64,000 nucleotides of DNA from Candidatus Melainabacteria bacterium (GCA_003153555.1 PLZS01000060.1:62001-126000); one strand, 5' to 3'. Counted from the first letter of the stretch, positions 52,838-62,338 are shown. The notes: a model not told the origin generated them from the sequence alone. Program-made: numbers and translations.

Positions 52838-54490
52838 CTAAGCAGTTTCGTCGATATGGACATCGAGCAAAAAAGGTCCGGGTGTGTCAAACATTTGTTT
52901 AAGTGCTAGTTCGAGGTCAACCATTTGACCGACAGTAACGCCTGGCACACGCATTGCTCGGGATAGCTCAGTGAATGCCAGGGGCGGGTTGTCCAGGAAT
53001 ATCCGAGCTTCGCTTCTCACCGATGGTGTGAGCCGCACATTGTAATTTGTTCGCCCTAGGGAGTTGACCACAACAAACTTCACATGCAACCCATAATGAG
53101 CCGCGGTCCACAACGCCTGAGGGTAATAAAGAATAGATTCGTCTGAAGTTATGCAGACCACCACGCTTTCCGGACTGGCCCACTGAACTCCTAACGCAGC
53201 CGCCGGGCCATGACCAGCAATGCCACCATTTGAACCAAAATAGGAGGAGCTGTTTTCTAGACTGAGAGTTTCGAATGGGTCTGCAGTATCACTGACCAGG
53301 TCGTTTACGATCACGGAGCTTTGCGGTCGAACGGCGTCCACAAGCCTCAGAAGCCAACTCAAGCTGATCGCCGATTCCTGAGTTGGATAACCTGAAGCTT
53401 CTTCTTGTAGCTCTCGGCGTTTAGAAATTATCGAGATAGTCTGAACGGCGCGAGTTTTAGCTGCGGTTACCCAGCTTGAATCTACGATCAACTGGATATC
53501 GGCACGTAATCTTGACAAGCTTTCCCCGATATCCGCATTTGCCGTCAAATCACAAGGCAGCGAACGACCGGACAGACCAGGCTCAACATTTAGTTGGATA
53601 ACGTAAGTGCCAGCCATAATCAATGGCGGATCCTGCGGACGAGCTGGCATCCTGGTCTGCATTCCGATCACTAATATGCAATCGAAACCTTGCATCAAGG
53701 CATTCGCTTTTGGCAGATTCAAAGGCAGAACACCAGCAAACTGCGGATGGCGATTGGGGAAGTTGACACCAGTGGGCATTGGCTCTGAAAAGACCGGGCA
53801 ACCGATCACTTCTGCAAGAGTAACCACTTCGCGTCGCGCTTTGTATGCAGAAACTTCATTGCCAACAATGATGCAAGGTTTCTGTGCACCAACTAGCGCC
53901 TTAGCCGCTTTTCGTAGAAAACCCTGGTCTGCAGCTCCTAGTGGACTTGTCTGAGGAGGCTTAATGGTGCGAACCATTGTCGGTTCGAGCAAAATGTTTA
54001 TTGGCAAGGACATGAACACGGGTCCTTTGGGAGGAGAATTTGCTTCATGAAACGCACGTCTGACCAGGCGTGGAATTTCCGAAGCCGTCTTCAATTCACA
54101 CGTCCACTTGCTAACTGGCTTGGCTAATTCGCATAAATCACCCCATAAGGGCGGTTCATCATTGAGAATTTGCGTGTCTTGTTGATCTGCCAAAACTATG
54201 AGCGGCACCCGCGCATGAATGGCGTTATAGAGACTGGATAAGCTGTTAATCAAGCCTGTTGCTGCCGGTAAACTGACGACACCGGGACGACCAGACGCTT
54301 GGGCGTAGCCAATCGCCATCGAACCAGCGATTTCCTCGTGTAAAGCTGCGAGGTAGTGAATGTCTGCACTCATTTCAAGAACGGCACCGATTAACGGCGA
54401 ATCTGCAGACCCCAAACTGCCGAAAATGAAGCGTGTGCCCTCGGCTGCAAGTTGGTCAAGTAATAGGTGACTGGCGAGATATTCAGGCAT
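52838..54490 (-). CDS. ThDP-dependent decarboxylase/acetolactate synthase-like enzyme
   Basis: About 550 residues. The N-terminal ThDP pyrimidine-binding part has LLLDQLAAEGTRFIFGSLGS and HEEIAGSMAIGYAQASGRPG, with the conserved glutamate; SLPAATGLINSLSSLYNA follows. The C-terminal ThDP part has SSYFGSNGGIAGHGPAAALG and, in the place of GDG, ITSDESILYYPQALWTAAHY near 470. It resembles benzoylformate decarboxylase and acetolactate synthase; the substrate is not fixed. ATG at 54490 is chosen. A TTG at 54517 lies within the palindromic repeat. Confidence 0.8.
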   Translation of the reverse strand: MPEYLASHLLLDQLAAEGTRFIFGSLGSADSPLIGAVLEMSADIHYLAALHEEIAGSMAIGYAQASGRPGVVSLPAATGLINSLSSLYNAIHARVPLIVLADQQDTQILNDEPPLWGDLCELAKPVSKWTCELKTASEIPRLVRRAFHEANSPPKGPVFMSLPINILLEPTMVRTIKPPQTSPLGAADQGFLRKAAKALVGAQKPCIIVGNEVSAYKARREVVTLAEVIGCPVFSEPMPTGVNFPNRHPQFAGVLPLNLPKANALMQGFDCILVIGMQTRMPARPQDPPLIMAGTYVIQLNVEPGLSGRSLPCDLTANADIGESLSRLRADIQLIVDSSWVTAAKTRAVQTISIISKRRELQEEASGYPTQESAISLSWLLRLVDAVRPQSSVIVNDLVSDTADPFETLSLENSSSYFGSNGGIAGHGPAAALGVQWASPESVVVCITSDESILYYPQALWTAAHYGLHVKFVVVNSLGRTNYNVRLTPSVRSEARIFLDNPPLAFTELSRAMRVPGVTVGQMVDLELALKQMFDTPGPFLLDVHIDETA

Positions 54491-54513
54491 TTTCGCTCTC
54501 GATTCTTTGAACT

Positions 54514-54531
54514 TCAACCGATATCGGTTGA
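54514..54531. repeat. Palindromic repeat, single copy
   Basis: A CAACCGATATCGGTTG copy, perfect as an inverted repeat, stands just before the ThDP enzyme gene, overlapping its possible TTG start. Confidence 0.85.
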
Positions 54532-54559
54532 AAATCTATACTCTACATCGTGAAAGTTG

Positions 54560-55570
54560 TCAGAGGTGATCCAGTTCAAGAAATGGGCAAGGAAAGTGCT
54601 CCATCCAATCTTCCAGCTTCTCGTCAAAAGGCATATACATCGGGCGACCCCAATTGCGTTGGGTGTAAGTGAGTGGAGCGAAAGCACAAGGTTTTGTCAT
54701 CTCCTGGGGCAGGACCTCCTCCATTCGAAATCCCGGGAACAAATCTGCTGCCACCGACTCCCAACCACGCACCTTGTGCATTCGATGCGTTATGGCATGT
54801 TCAACTAATGCGCACCATAACTGGCGGCGCGCTGACTCCGGACCGACTAATTCCAAGATCCGTAAATTGTGCCCACCCCTTTCGGTGAGTGCATATCCGG
54901 TCTGGATGGCGTTTTCCAAGGCAAAAGTAATTTCTAATTTTGGCCAAGATAGGGTCGAATAATCGGCAAGGAAGCGTTCCCGACCCAGTTTATAGTGCAA
55001 ATACAGCTCGCTGCGTTGAAAACCATAAGCTTGCCTACGCTGCCACTTGTTATAAATCGAAATCATTATCGGGATGTGGTGGCGTTCAACATATGTAACG
55101 TTGGGCGCACAATATGCAGAGTGCATGTCTCCCTTTGGCATATGGACACCAAAGTCCGCCGCGCCAAGTTCAGCGAAGCCGAGGCGGTTGTAAAATTCCG
55201 GGTCGATGTCGGAAAACAAGATCGTGCCGTCATATTCATTGTTGTAACAGTACTCAATGACGTCGGCGATCAATTTGGTGGCAAACCCTTGATTGCGAAA
55301 CAGGCTCATAGTATAGATGGCGCCTATGCCGCCAAATATGTATTGCTTGCCTTTCGAAGCCAGATTGACGGTGTACAGTTTGCAACTGCAGACGACTTGA
55401 GACTTATGTTTGAGAACAAAGAACTTATAATTTCGCCGAGCCCAGGGATGGTTCATCTGGCGCCACATGTACTCTTGATATTGATCTTTTCTCAGTCCGG
55501 GCGACCAAATTTGGTGACTCTCGTGAAGCACTGTCAAGATGTCGCTCCACTCCGCCTGCACAATTGTCAT
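54560..55570 (-). CDS. GNAT-family acetyltransferase
   Basis: The 336-residue protein contains a GNAT acetyl-CoA-binding domain in the first 160 residues: IGAIYTMSLFRNQGFATKLI near residue 85 is motif A (RNQGFA in the pyrophosphate-binding position), and the loop DIDPEFYNRLGFAELG near 122 follows. The C-terminal half (residues 160-336) has no recognised domain. It may transfer an acetyl group to a protein or amine. It lies between the ThDP enzyme and a divergent hpt. Confidence 0.75.
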   Translation of the reverse strand: MTIVQAEWSDILTVLHESHQIWSPGLRKDQYQEYMWRQMNHPWARRNYKFFVLKHKSQVVCSCKLYTVNLASKGKQYIFGGIGAIYTMSLFRNQGFATKLIADVIEYCYNNEYDGTILFSDIDPEFYNRLGFAELGAADFGVHMPKGDMHSAYCAPNVTYVERHHIPIMISIYNKWQRRQAYGFQRSELYLHYKLGRERFLADYSTLSWPKLEITFALENAIQTGYALTERGGHNLRILELVGPESARRQLWCALVEHAITHRMHKVRGWESVAADLFPGFRMEEVLPQEMTKPCAFAPLTYTQRNWGRPMYMPFDEKLEDWMEHFPCPFLELDHL

Positions 55571-55737
55571 TAGTTCCCCGGGTTTGTCTGAGTACCACTA
55601 AATATTCTAGACGCACTCAAAGGTCGTAAAATGAGTGCCTTCTTTGTTCGCTGGCAGCTCAGGCAATCATCTTGTCTCCTGTCAAAAACATATTTTGTCG
55701 TGAAACTACATTTGGTGCGATCACCCTGGAGATAACC

Positions 55738-56280
55738 GTGGCAACAATCAGAGAAATCTACTCGGCGCAAACAATTCAAGATCGCATTCACGAACTTGGT
55801 AAAGAAATAAGCCATGATTATGCTGAACATGAAAAGCCTGTCGTCATAGGTGTTATGAAGGGTGCCTTCTGTTTTTTAGCGGATCTGGTGCGCAATATAT
55901 CTGCCAAAGATCCTTTGCAAATTGAATTTGTTCGACTAAGCAGTTATGGAGCAGGCAAAGAAAGTTCAGGCCATGTTCAAGCTCCCTGGTTGGATTTACC
56001 GGACATTCGCGATCGCCATATTTTAGTCGTTGAAGACATCATCGACTCAGGAAGAACAGCAAAATTCTTTCTGGAATATTTAAAAGATCAATTTAGTCCA
56101 AAAACCTTGAAAATGGCGGTTTTTTTAGATAAGCCATCGCGCCGAGTTGTGCCGTGCCAGCCAGACTATACCGGTTTTTCGATCAATGACCTGTTCGTGG
56201 TCGGATATGGCCTTGACTATGCAGAGAATTATCGTGAACTGCCATTCCTTGGTGAGCTCAGTGGCATTGAAGAAGGCTAA
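55738..56280 (+). CDS. hpt: Hypoxanthine phosphoribosyltransferase
   Basis: The 180-residue enzyme salvages hypoxanthine or guanine by transfer to PRPP. The PRPP motif VVEDIIDSGRTAKFFLEYLK is near residue 102; KPVVIGVMKGAFCFLADLVR is near 37 and FVVGYGLDYAENYRELPF near 153. I place the start at GTG 55738, with GGAG six bases upstream. That gives the usual family length; a start at 55672 would add 22 unsupported residues. Confidence 0.9.
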   Translation: MATIREIYSAQTIQDRIHELGKEISHDYAEHEKPVVIGVMKGAFCFLADLVRNISAKDPLQIEFVRLSSYGAGKESSGHVQAPWLDLPDIRDRHILVVEDIIDSGRTAKFFLEYLKDQFSPKTLKMAVFLDKPSRRVVPCQPDYTGFSINDLFVVGYGLDYAENYRELPFLGELSGIEEG

Positions 56281-56374
56281 TTCGTATCTAGAAATTCAAC
56301 GATTACTGTTTATCTTCTTGTTTACACCCACCAGTGGGTTAATATAGGTTGTAGTCAGTACCAAGCGTAAAGCC

Positions 56375-56836
56375 ATGTCGTTTCTTAGTTCTAATCGCAA
56401 TACACAACCTCGCCGCGCCTCTGGGCACAGTTTGTTGGATATAGGTGTGGCGGTTTTTCTGCTTACCGTTTTAGCTCTTCTGGTCAGCAATATCTTCGTT
56501 ATTCACTTGGCAAGGGATTACAACGATAGAGCCTGCAAGGATGCTGTTCTTTCAGCCGCCCGTGCCGTAATCAGCGGCAAGGATCCACTTTCCATTCAAA
56601 GAGCAGCTCAGGACGGATTGAATGAATCGCCTCAGGGTGGCTACTTCATTGAACATCCCACTTTTCTTGAATACAAAGACGAAAAAAGTGCAGGCGTCAG
56701 ACAATTGAGAGTGCAGACTCAGACCGTCGCTCGTGTGCCGTTCCCGATCTTGGTAATGGACGATGAGACCAGAGAACGTGGCATCCTAGCGTTTAAATCT
56801 ACCTATATCGTCGAATTTCCAAATAAGAATCCCTAG
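56375..56836 (+). CDS. Prepilin-like/TadE-type membrane protein
   Basis: The 153-residue protein has a short basic leader, then a G-H-S junction, and a long hydrophobic segment: GHSLLDIGVAVFLLTVLALL and SNIFVIHLA. The glutamate at position five of type IV pilins is replaced by aspartate. The C-terminal part (RQLRVQTQTVARVPFPILVM) is beta-rich, as in TadE/TadG pseudopilins. No secretion apparatus genes are near. It is two bases before the permease gene and probably co-transcribed. Confidence 0.55.
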   Translation: MSFLSSNRNTQPRRASGHSLLDIGVAVFLLTVLALLVSNIFVIHLARDYNDRACKDAVLSAARAVISGKDPLSIQRAAQDGLNESPQGGYFIEHPTFLEYKDEKSAGVRQLRVQTQTVARVPFPILVMDDETRERGILAFKSTYIVEFPNKNP

Positions 56837-56838
56837 CG

Positions 56839-58176
56839 ATGGATAATGGCAAACAAGCCGCGCGCGATGATTTCGCGGTAAGCGCAGTGCCCTTTTCCTC
56901 TCGCTATAGCCCCACGAGCATGGGGCTTTTGTGGATTACCATGGTTTCCGGATTTCCATCTGTGCTAGTCGGATTTGAGTGGCACAAAGCGGGCTTTTCG
57001 CTTGTACAAGTACTCCTCGGTGCTTTCGTAAGTTGTTTGATTCTTTTAGCTTACTTTCTTGCCGCAAGCCATTTGGGTGCTTCGACCGGACTCAATTTTG
57101 CTTTGTTAACCAGAGCCGTTTTTGGTAAGCGCGGATCACAAATCATTTCGGTTTTGCAAACATTTTTGTTCTTAGTTTGGTACGCAATGATCGCCGGATT
57201 CGTTGCCGTTGAGATCAAAGGACTTTTTCCAACTACCTATTCAACTCAGCTTATTGCAGCTATTGCCGCCATCTTGATGGCCGCGAACAATTTGTTTGGC
57301 TTCGCCGGCGTGGCCAATTTCGCCAAATATTTAGCTGCCCCGGTTTTGATACTTTGGATATTTTCACTCTTCATCAAAACGTCCACCATGACGCCGACTT
57401 CAGTTTGGTATGAACCTGGAAGTGGCTCATTTGCAGGATCGCTTTCAATGATTTCTTCTTTTGTAATCGGCTATTCAGTTTGGGGAAATGAGCCTGACTT
57501 CTGGCGTTTTGCTAAACCGAACCTGATCACGACAGCTATTCCACTCGTAGTGACGATCCTGATCGGCCAGATAATCTTTCCGGTGTCTGGATGGATGCTC
57601 TCTCGCTTGGTCAACGTCAGTGATATGGCAACTGCAACCAATGCAGTCACCGCATTTTCCTTCGGCGGCTTACCGCTGATCGCCGCCCTGGTTTTGACAG
57701 CATCCTATTTCGCTGCTGGCGATGCCAATTTGTATGGTTCGATCAACTCTATTGAAAATCTGTACATGTTTAATAGAAGACGGCTGGTAGTTTCAATGAT
57801 GATCTTCACGTCGGTCATCGCTGTTGTCCTCACTTTTCACGGCAAGGCATTTGAAGTTCTATCGTCGTTTAATAGTATTGTGTTGCCATGTGTGACTATA
57901 ATCCTCGCCGCTGAATATTTTTTGATTCGTCCTAAAAAAACTCACACAGACTTATTGCCGCTCATCGGACAGTCCTCTATTTGCTGGAGTGCAATGATCG
58001 CGTTGATTTTGGGATGGAGCGTGGGCCTCCTGACCGCCGGCGTGATTCACGGGACAGAGTCGCTACACGTTGGCGTATGGCCGCTTTACGCCTGGTTCAC
58101 ATCTCTAGTCAGTTATCTTTTGATCAGGCGTTATCTGCGGAGTAATCCTGCCACCAGTGGACCGTCTATTAACTGA
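56839..58176 (+). CDS. NCS1-family nucleobase permease
   Basis: The 445-residue protein has 12 hydrophobic segments, starting MGLLWITMVSGFPSVLVGFE near residue 28, and includes FVIGYSVWGNEPDFWRF near 210, typical of NCS1 cytosine/purine transporters. Its partner hpt, two genes upstream on the same strand, would convert an imported purine into nucleotide, which supports a purine base as substrate. Confidence 0.8.
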   Translation: MDNGKQAARDDFAVSAVPFSSRYSPTSMGLLWITMVSGFPSVLVGFEWHKAGFSLVQVLLGAFVSCLILLAYFLAASHLGASTGLNFALLTRAVFGKRGSQIISVLQTFLFLVWYAMIAGFVAVEIKGLFPTTYSTQLIAAIAAILMAANNLFGFAGVANFAKYLAAPVLILWIFSLFIKTSTMTPTSVWYEPGSGSFAGSLSMISSFVIGYSVWGNEPDFWRFAKPNLITTAIPLVVTILIGQIIFPVSGWMLSRLVNVSDMATATNAVTAFSFGGLPLIAALVLTASYFAAGDANLYGSINSIENLYMFNRRRLVVSMMIFTSVIAVVLTFHGKAFEVLSSFNSIVLPCVTIILAAEYFLIRPKKTHTDLLPLIGQSSICWSAMIALILGWSVGLLTAGVIHGTESLHVGVWPLYAWFTSLVSYLLIRRYLRSNPATSGPSIN

Positions 58177-58477
58177 TCGGCCCAGCCAAATCTTATCCTG
58201 TCTAACCGAAACCTAAGCATCGGAAATGGTATCAAGTAGTTGATTTAAGCTGCTGCTGACTTCACAGTGCGACAATTGTCTATACTGCAAGCGCAATCAA
58301 TTTAAACTCGGACTTGACTCCAATTGAAATTCAGTTCAATACCGAATATGGTGGCAAGACGGATGGTGGCATGATCAACTTCGATGTTCGCAAGCGTAGT
58401 CCCAGATTTGCGTTATGTCAGCTTATGCAGACATGCAAGTAGTGCGGCATCAACCAGTAGCATCCGGTGCGCGTTGC
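58177..58477. other. Intergenic region with no recognised gene
   Basis: About 300 bp between the permease and the XRE regulator, which converge. I see nothing in it I can support. A 24-codon frame from ATG 58371 has no ribosome site of note. Confidence 0.4.
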
Positions 58478-58771
58478 TTAACCGCTCTTTTCATTTTCAT
58501 GGGCGGCTTCGAGAATTTGTCTATCTCGAACTTTTTTGTCTGCAATCGTAAACAATTTCGAGGCTGTTATTTCCAGCGCACTAGCAATTCGATTTGCGGT
58601 CGTTACAGTCACGTTTCGTGATCCTCGTTCAATGTCACTAATGTAAGTGCGATGAACTCCGGATTGATTGGCTAACTGTTGCTGGGTCATGGCGATATAA
58701 GAACGTCGCTCTGATATGGCCTGTCCAAGGGCAGTTAACCAGGCATCCTTATTGTCAGATTCTTTGCGCAT
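58478..58771 (-). CDS. XRE-family transcriptional regulator
   Basis: The 97-residue protein carries a helix-turn-helix of the Cro/C1 type: ISERRSYIAMTQQQLANQSG near residue 19, followed by VHRTYISDIERGSRNVTVTT and NRIASALEITASKLF. The N- and C-terminal tails are short and charged. It is probably a small regulator; the target is unknown. It converges on the permease gene. Confidence 0.87.
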   Translation of the reverse strand: MRKESDNKDAWLTALGQAISERRSYIAMTQQQLANQSGVHRTYISDIERGSRNVTVTTANRIASALEITASKLFTIADKKVRDRQILEAAHENEKSG

Positions 58772-59026
58772 TGTTCGTTCTTTTAGCTGCCTACACTGTT
58801 ATTTTACTGCTTAATAACTATGCGCGTGGATTAATCATCTATGAATCCACTGCCTTACTACTCATTGCTCTATTTTTCATGCGGTTTGTAGGCTTTAGTC
58901 GACACGCTCTGCGCCAGCAGCACGTGATTTCGGCAGAGTTTGGATTCAAGAAAAGCTATTGCCGCTTCTAAGACCCAGACTACCCACTGAACCTATCTAG
59001 ACGCCCTCGATTGGGCTTCAGCCAAA

Positions 59027-59046
59027 CTAAACCGATATCGGTTTAA
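59027..59046. repeat. Palindromic repeat, single copy
   Basis: AAACCGATATCGGTTT is complete with extended flanks (CTAAACC...GGTTTAAG), about 55 bp beyond the stop of the inactive M16 gene (minus). The rest of the 58772-59100 spacer holds nothing I can support. Confidence 0.88.
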
Positions 59047-59100
59047 GTTCAGGTTTGGGGTGCTGAACGAGGCGGGGCTGGATTTGGCTCTTTGAAGATG

Positions 59101-60684
59101 CTAGATCGGACTAGCGCTTCCAGCCGAGTCGTTGCTTAGCTTGCCAGAAGTGTCATAGACTTCAACGGGGGCGAAGTACTGCAAATCCTGCTTAATCTTA
59201 CTGGCGTCTCCAACAACAGATATGACTATGTTGTTTTCGTCGATCAGCTTGCGAGCGACTCTTCGAATATCATCAGGATTTACTGCCATGACCTTGTCCG
59301 CATAAGTTTCAAGATAATTGTCCGGTAGATCGTAAAGTTTGAGTTCAAGTAGCCTTTGAGCCAATCCTGACTGTGTTTCCAAGCCTAATTGGAATGATCC
59401 AACGAGGTAGGATTTGGCATCTTTGAGTTCCTTGTCGCTCACTTTGACGTCTCTGATTCGATTCAATTCGTATAAGAATTCCTCCAGTGACGGCGCGGTG
59501 ACCTCAGTGCGCACCTCGGCCTCAGCGGCGAAGGCGCCTGGTTGACGGTGGGCTGCGATGGAACTGTAAGCGCCGTATGTGTATCCCTTCTGTTCTCTAA
59601 TATTTAAGAACAGTCTTGAATGAGCTGCGCCGCCAAGGATCTGATTGGCAATCGACATCGGAAAATAGTCGGCATCGGTTTTGCTGATGCCCACGTTGCC
59701 GAGTTTTATCGATGATTGCACTGAACCTGGGCGATTAACCAGATAGATCTTTCGTCCGGTCTGTTTAGGGAGTTGAGGCATTTCGGCAGTTGGCATCGTG
59801 CCTGATTTCCAGTGATCGCCGAATTCAGATTGGATCAGGTCTTTTATCTGATTTTGTTGGAAATCACCGACGACAACCAAAGTTGCTTCGTTGGGAAGAT
59901 AGTGCGTGTCGTGGAACTCTTGTAAGTCCTTTCGCGCGATTCGGTCAATCGTTGCGGGGGTTGGTGCAACAACGGAATAGGGATGGTCGCCAAATACGAC
60001 CTTGTTGAAACGCTCTTCCACCAGAAAATCCGGTTCACTGCGCTTCATTGCCAAAGCTTGAGTTAGATTTGTTTTTGCGAGCGTCAGCTCTTCTTCTGGA
60101 AAGGTTGGATGAAACACGATGTCGCTAAGAAGATCTACGAGCCGACCGCTGTATTTGGATAGGGCCGAGCCACTGACGATTGTAAAATCGAAATCAGAAA
60201 CAGCTTTCAGACCCCCACCGATGAAATCGGTTTCGTCAGCAATTTCTTTGCTCTTCTTTGAAGTTGTGCCTTCATTGAGCATGTCGGCAGTCATTTCCGA
60301 CAGACCCAGTTTATCTTTTGGCTCCAGGGCCGAACCAGCTTTGATCCCAAGTGCCACTGTGATGAAAGGCACCCGGTGGTCCTCAATCAATTGTACTTTT
60401 AGCCCATTTTCTAACTTGTAGTTAGTGACGATCGGCAGTTTGAACGGGCGTGGTGCCGGCACTGTCGGTGGATTCTTCCGCCATTGGTCGCCCGTTACTT
60501 GCGCTGAAGGGAGATTCAGTTTTACTTGGGCTGGTGCGATTGTGGCCTTGGTACTAGATTTGGTGACGCTGGTGCCAGCGCTGCCGGGGTCTGCTACTGT
60601 CTGAGCGATCACACCCGGTTGCATCGTAGAGAACGCCACTAACAAACTCCAGATCGAGCCTGTTGATTTAATTGAGAGGTCCAT
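59101..60684 (-). CDS. M16 peptidase homologue without the zinc motif
   Basis: The 527-residue protein has an N-terminal hydrophobic segment (WSLLVAFSTMQPGVIAQT) and a polar linker. Two M16 halves follow: YKLENGLKVQLIEDHRVPFI near residue 87, then GLSEMTADMLNEG near 123 where an active family member has HxxEH, and NEATLVVVGDFQQNQIKDLI near 265. In the C-terminal half, GYTYGAYSSIAAHRQPGAFA near 365 is the substrate-helper motif. It lacks the catalytic site and probably works as the non-catalytic partner of the gene 21 bp upstream. Confidence 0.85.
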   Translation of the reverse strand: MDLSIKSTGSIWSLLVAFSTMQPGVIAQTVADPGSAGTSVTKSSTKATIAPAQVKLNLPSAQVTGDQWRKNPPTVPAPRPFKLPIVTNYKLENGLKVQLIEDHRVPFITVALGIKAGSALEPKDKLGLSEMTADMLNEGTTSKKSKEIADETDFIGGGLKAVSDFDFTIVSGSALSKYSGRLVDLLSDIVFHPTFPEEELTLAKTNLTQALAMKRSEPDFLVEERFNKVVFGDHPYSVVAPTPATIDRIARKDLQEFHDTHYLPNEATLVVVGDFQQNQIKDLIQSEFGDHWKSGTMPTAEMPQLPKQTGRKIYLVNRPGSVQSSIKLGNVGISKTDADYFPMSIANQILGGAAHSRLFLNIREQKGYTYGAYSSIAAHRQPGAFAAEAEVRTEVTAPSLEEFLYELNRIRDVKVSDKELKDAKSYLVGSFQLGLETQSGLAQRLLELKLYDLPDNYLETYADKVMAVNPDDIRRVARKLIDENNIVISVVGDASKIKQDLQYFAPVEVYDTSGKLSNDSAGSASPI

Positions 60685-60705
60685 GCTTGCTCCTTCGGCT
60701 TGCAG

Positions 60706-62163
60706 TTAGTTTGCTTGGGATTCTGTTGACGATGAGGCAGTTTTCTTCGTCGGTTGCACGTCGATTACTGTCATCCCTTGTTTCGTAAAGTATTTGGCAG
60801 CGGCGCGTTGAATATCGGCGGGCGTCACTTTCATGTAACCTTCAATATCGGCATCAATTGCTTTGGGATCATTGAAGAAGCAACCGTATTCGGCAAGCAT
60901 TTCCGCCCGTGCCAGCCCTCGTTGTATTGACGTATAGCTGTTGGATGAAAATAGCGCTCTGAGCACCTGATTCTTGGTTTTTTCAAGTTCTGTTTCAGAG
61001 ACTGGTGTTGTCTTTAACTTTTCAAGTTCGCTCCAAACAACTTCCCGAGCCTTGTCAGCAGTGGTGCCTGGCTTGTAAATCACAAACGTTTCAAAAGCGC
61101 CTGGACCGCGTCTTTCGTCATATTGCGCGTCAGCTTTCAAAGCAATTTGATCGCCTTTAATCATGCGTTGATAAAGACGTGATGAATCTCCGGCTGAGAG
61201 AATGTTTTGGATAATGCCGAGAGCGTAATAGTCAGGCTCTCGTTTCGCCGGTGCTTTCCATGCCATCCAGAACGCAGGCATTTGAGCGTGAGGATCGTCG
61301 ACCTTTAAATACTTCTCTTTTGTTTGCGCAGGCTCAGCTACATTTGGTGCTTTTGGTTTGGGCTGGGCTGGAATACCGCCGAAATATTTTTCTACCAGTT
61401 TGTGCACTGTGGCTGGATCGAAGTCACCAACAATTGCCATCACTGCGTTATTGGGAGCGTAATAAGTCTTGAAAAAGTTTCTCACGTCGGTGATCGATGA
61501 AGCTTCGAGGTCTTCAAATGAACCAATTACAGGATGAGAGTTAGACCAATTGTCGAATGTGATCTCTTCTAACTTGAGCGCGGCCGGCACGTATGGCTGG
61601 TTGTCGATATGGGAGCGCTTCTCTTCTTTCACTGTCTGCAACTGGTTCTCGAAATTTTCTGCAGTTACTTTGAGCGATCGCATACGATCCGATTCCAACC
61701 AGAGAGCGAGTTCAAGCTGGTTACTCGGTATTTTTTCAAAGTAATTAGTGAAGTCGGCGTGCGTCGATGCATTCAGTGACCCACCGGCGCTTTCGATGTA
61801 TTTAAAATGTTCTGTTTTGCCAACATTTTCTGACCCTTCAAACATCATGTGCTCGAAAAGATGGGCAAAACCAGATCGCCCTTTTTGTTCGTTTCTCGCC
61901 CCCACGTCATAGACGATGGCCACTGCTGTGACAGGCACTGTGTGATCTTCAGAAAGTATGACTCTTAAACCATTGGAGAGGGTGAAGTCTTGCGTGACTG
62001 GAATCAAAGGTTTCTTCCAGGCAAATTTGTCGCTTTCGCTAGTAACTGTCGACGTCGTTTTCGACGTGGTTTGGGCAAGCACGGGCAGCGCGTTGTTGCT
62101 AATGAACAACGTTGCACTCAAGAGCGCAACACTCAGTTTGAACATAGTTTTAATCGTCCTCAT
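60706..62163 (-). CDS. M16 zinc peptidase (active subunit)
   Basis: About 485 residues. A signal peptide (TMFKLSVALLSATLFISNNA, cut near VLAQ) directs it to the periplasm. FTLSNGLRVILSEDHTVPVT is near residue 60. The zinc site GFAHLFEHMMFEGS (HxxEH) is near 103 with the distal glutamate around LWLESDRMRS near 160. The start is ATG 62163, with GGAG seven bases upstream; an ATG seven codons earlier is unlikely. It overlaps the small membrane gene by 14 bp and precedes the inactive homologue, forming a heterodimer-type pair such as PqqL/YmxG relatives. Confidence 0.88.
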   Translation of the reverse strand: MRTIKTMFKLSVALLSATLFISNNALPVLAQTTSKTTSTVTSESDKFAWKKPLIPVTQDFTLSNGLRVILSEDHTVPVTAVAIVYDVGARNEQKGRSGFAHLFEHMMFEGSENVGKTEHFKYIESAGGSLNASTHADFTNYFEKIPSNQLELALWLESDRMRSLKVTAENFENQLQTVKEEKRSHIDNQPYVPAALKLEEITFDNWSNSHPVIGSFEDLEASSITDVRNFFKTYYAPNNAVMAIVGDFDPATVHKLVEKYFGGIPAQPKPKAPNVAEPAQTKEKYLKVDDPHAQMPAFWMAWKAPAKREPDYYALGIIQNILSAGDSSRLYQRMIKGDQIALKADAQYDERRGPGAFETFVIYKPGTTADKAREVVWSELEKLKTTPVSETELEKTKNQVLRALFSSNSYTSIQRGLARAEMLAEYGCFFNDPKAIDADIEGYMKVTPADIQRAAAKYFTKQGMTVIDVQPTKKTASSSTESQAN

Positions 62164-62338
62164 CTTCGGCTCCCAACAGTACACATGACCAAAAAATTGC
62201 CACCACTAATGCTGATAAAATGCCGGCGCCGACACAAATTTTGTCTGGTGCTCCATATTGTTTTAAGACCATGTACGAACTCAGTGCCAGCACTGCGCCA
62301 AGGATCGCTACGACGTGGTTGATTGAAATTATCGGCAT
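62150..62338 (-). CDS. Small two-span membrane protein
   Basis: A 62-residue protein, hydrophobic over two segments (VVAILGAVLALSSYMVL and VGAGILSALVVAIFWSCVLL), ending in an acidic GAEDEDD tail. The 14-bp overlap with the M16 start suggests coupling. The ribosome site is weak, so start choice is tentative. I recognise no family. Confidence 0.5.
   Translation of the reverse strand: MPIISINHVVAILGAVLALSSYMVLKQYGAPDKICVGAGILSALVVAIFWSCVLLGAEDEDD

Noticed and set aside
58771-58971. 66-codon hydrophobic frame on the plus strand
   Set aside because: It starts at TTG exactly over the start codon of the divergent XRE gene, with no room for promoter or ribosome site. Possible but unsupported.
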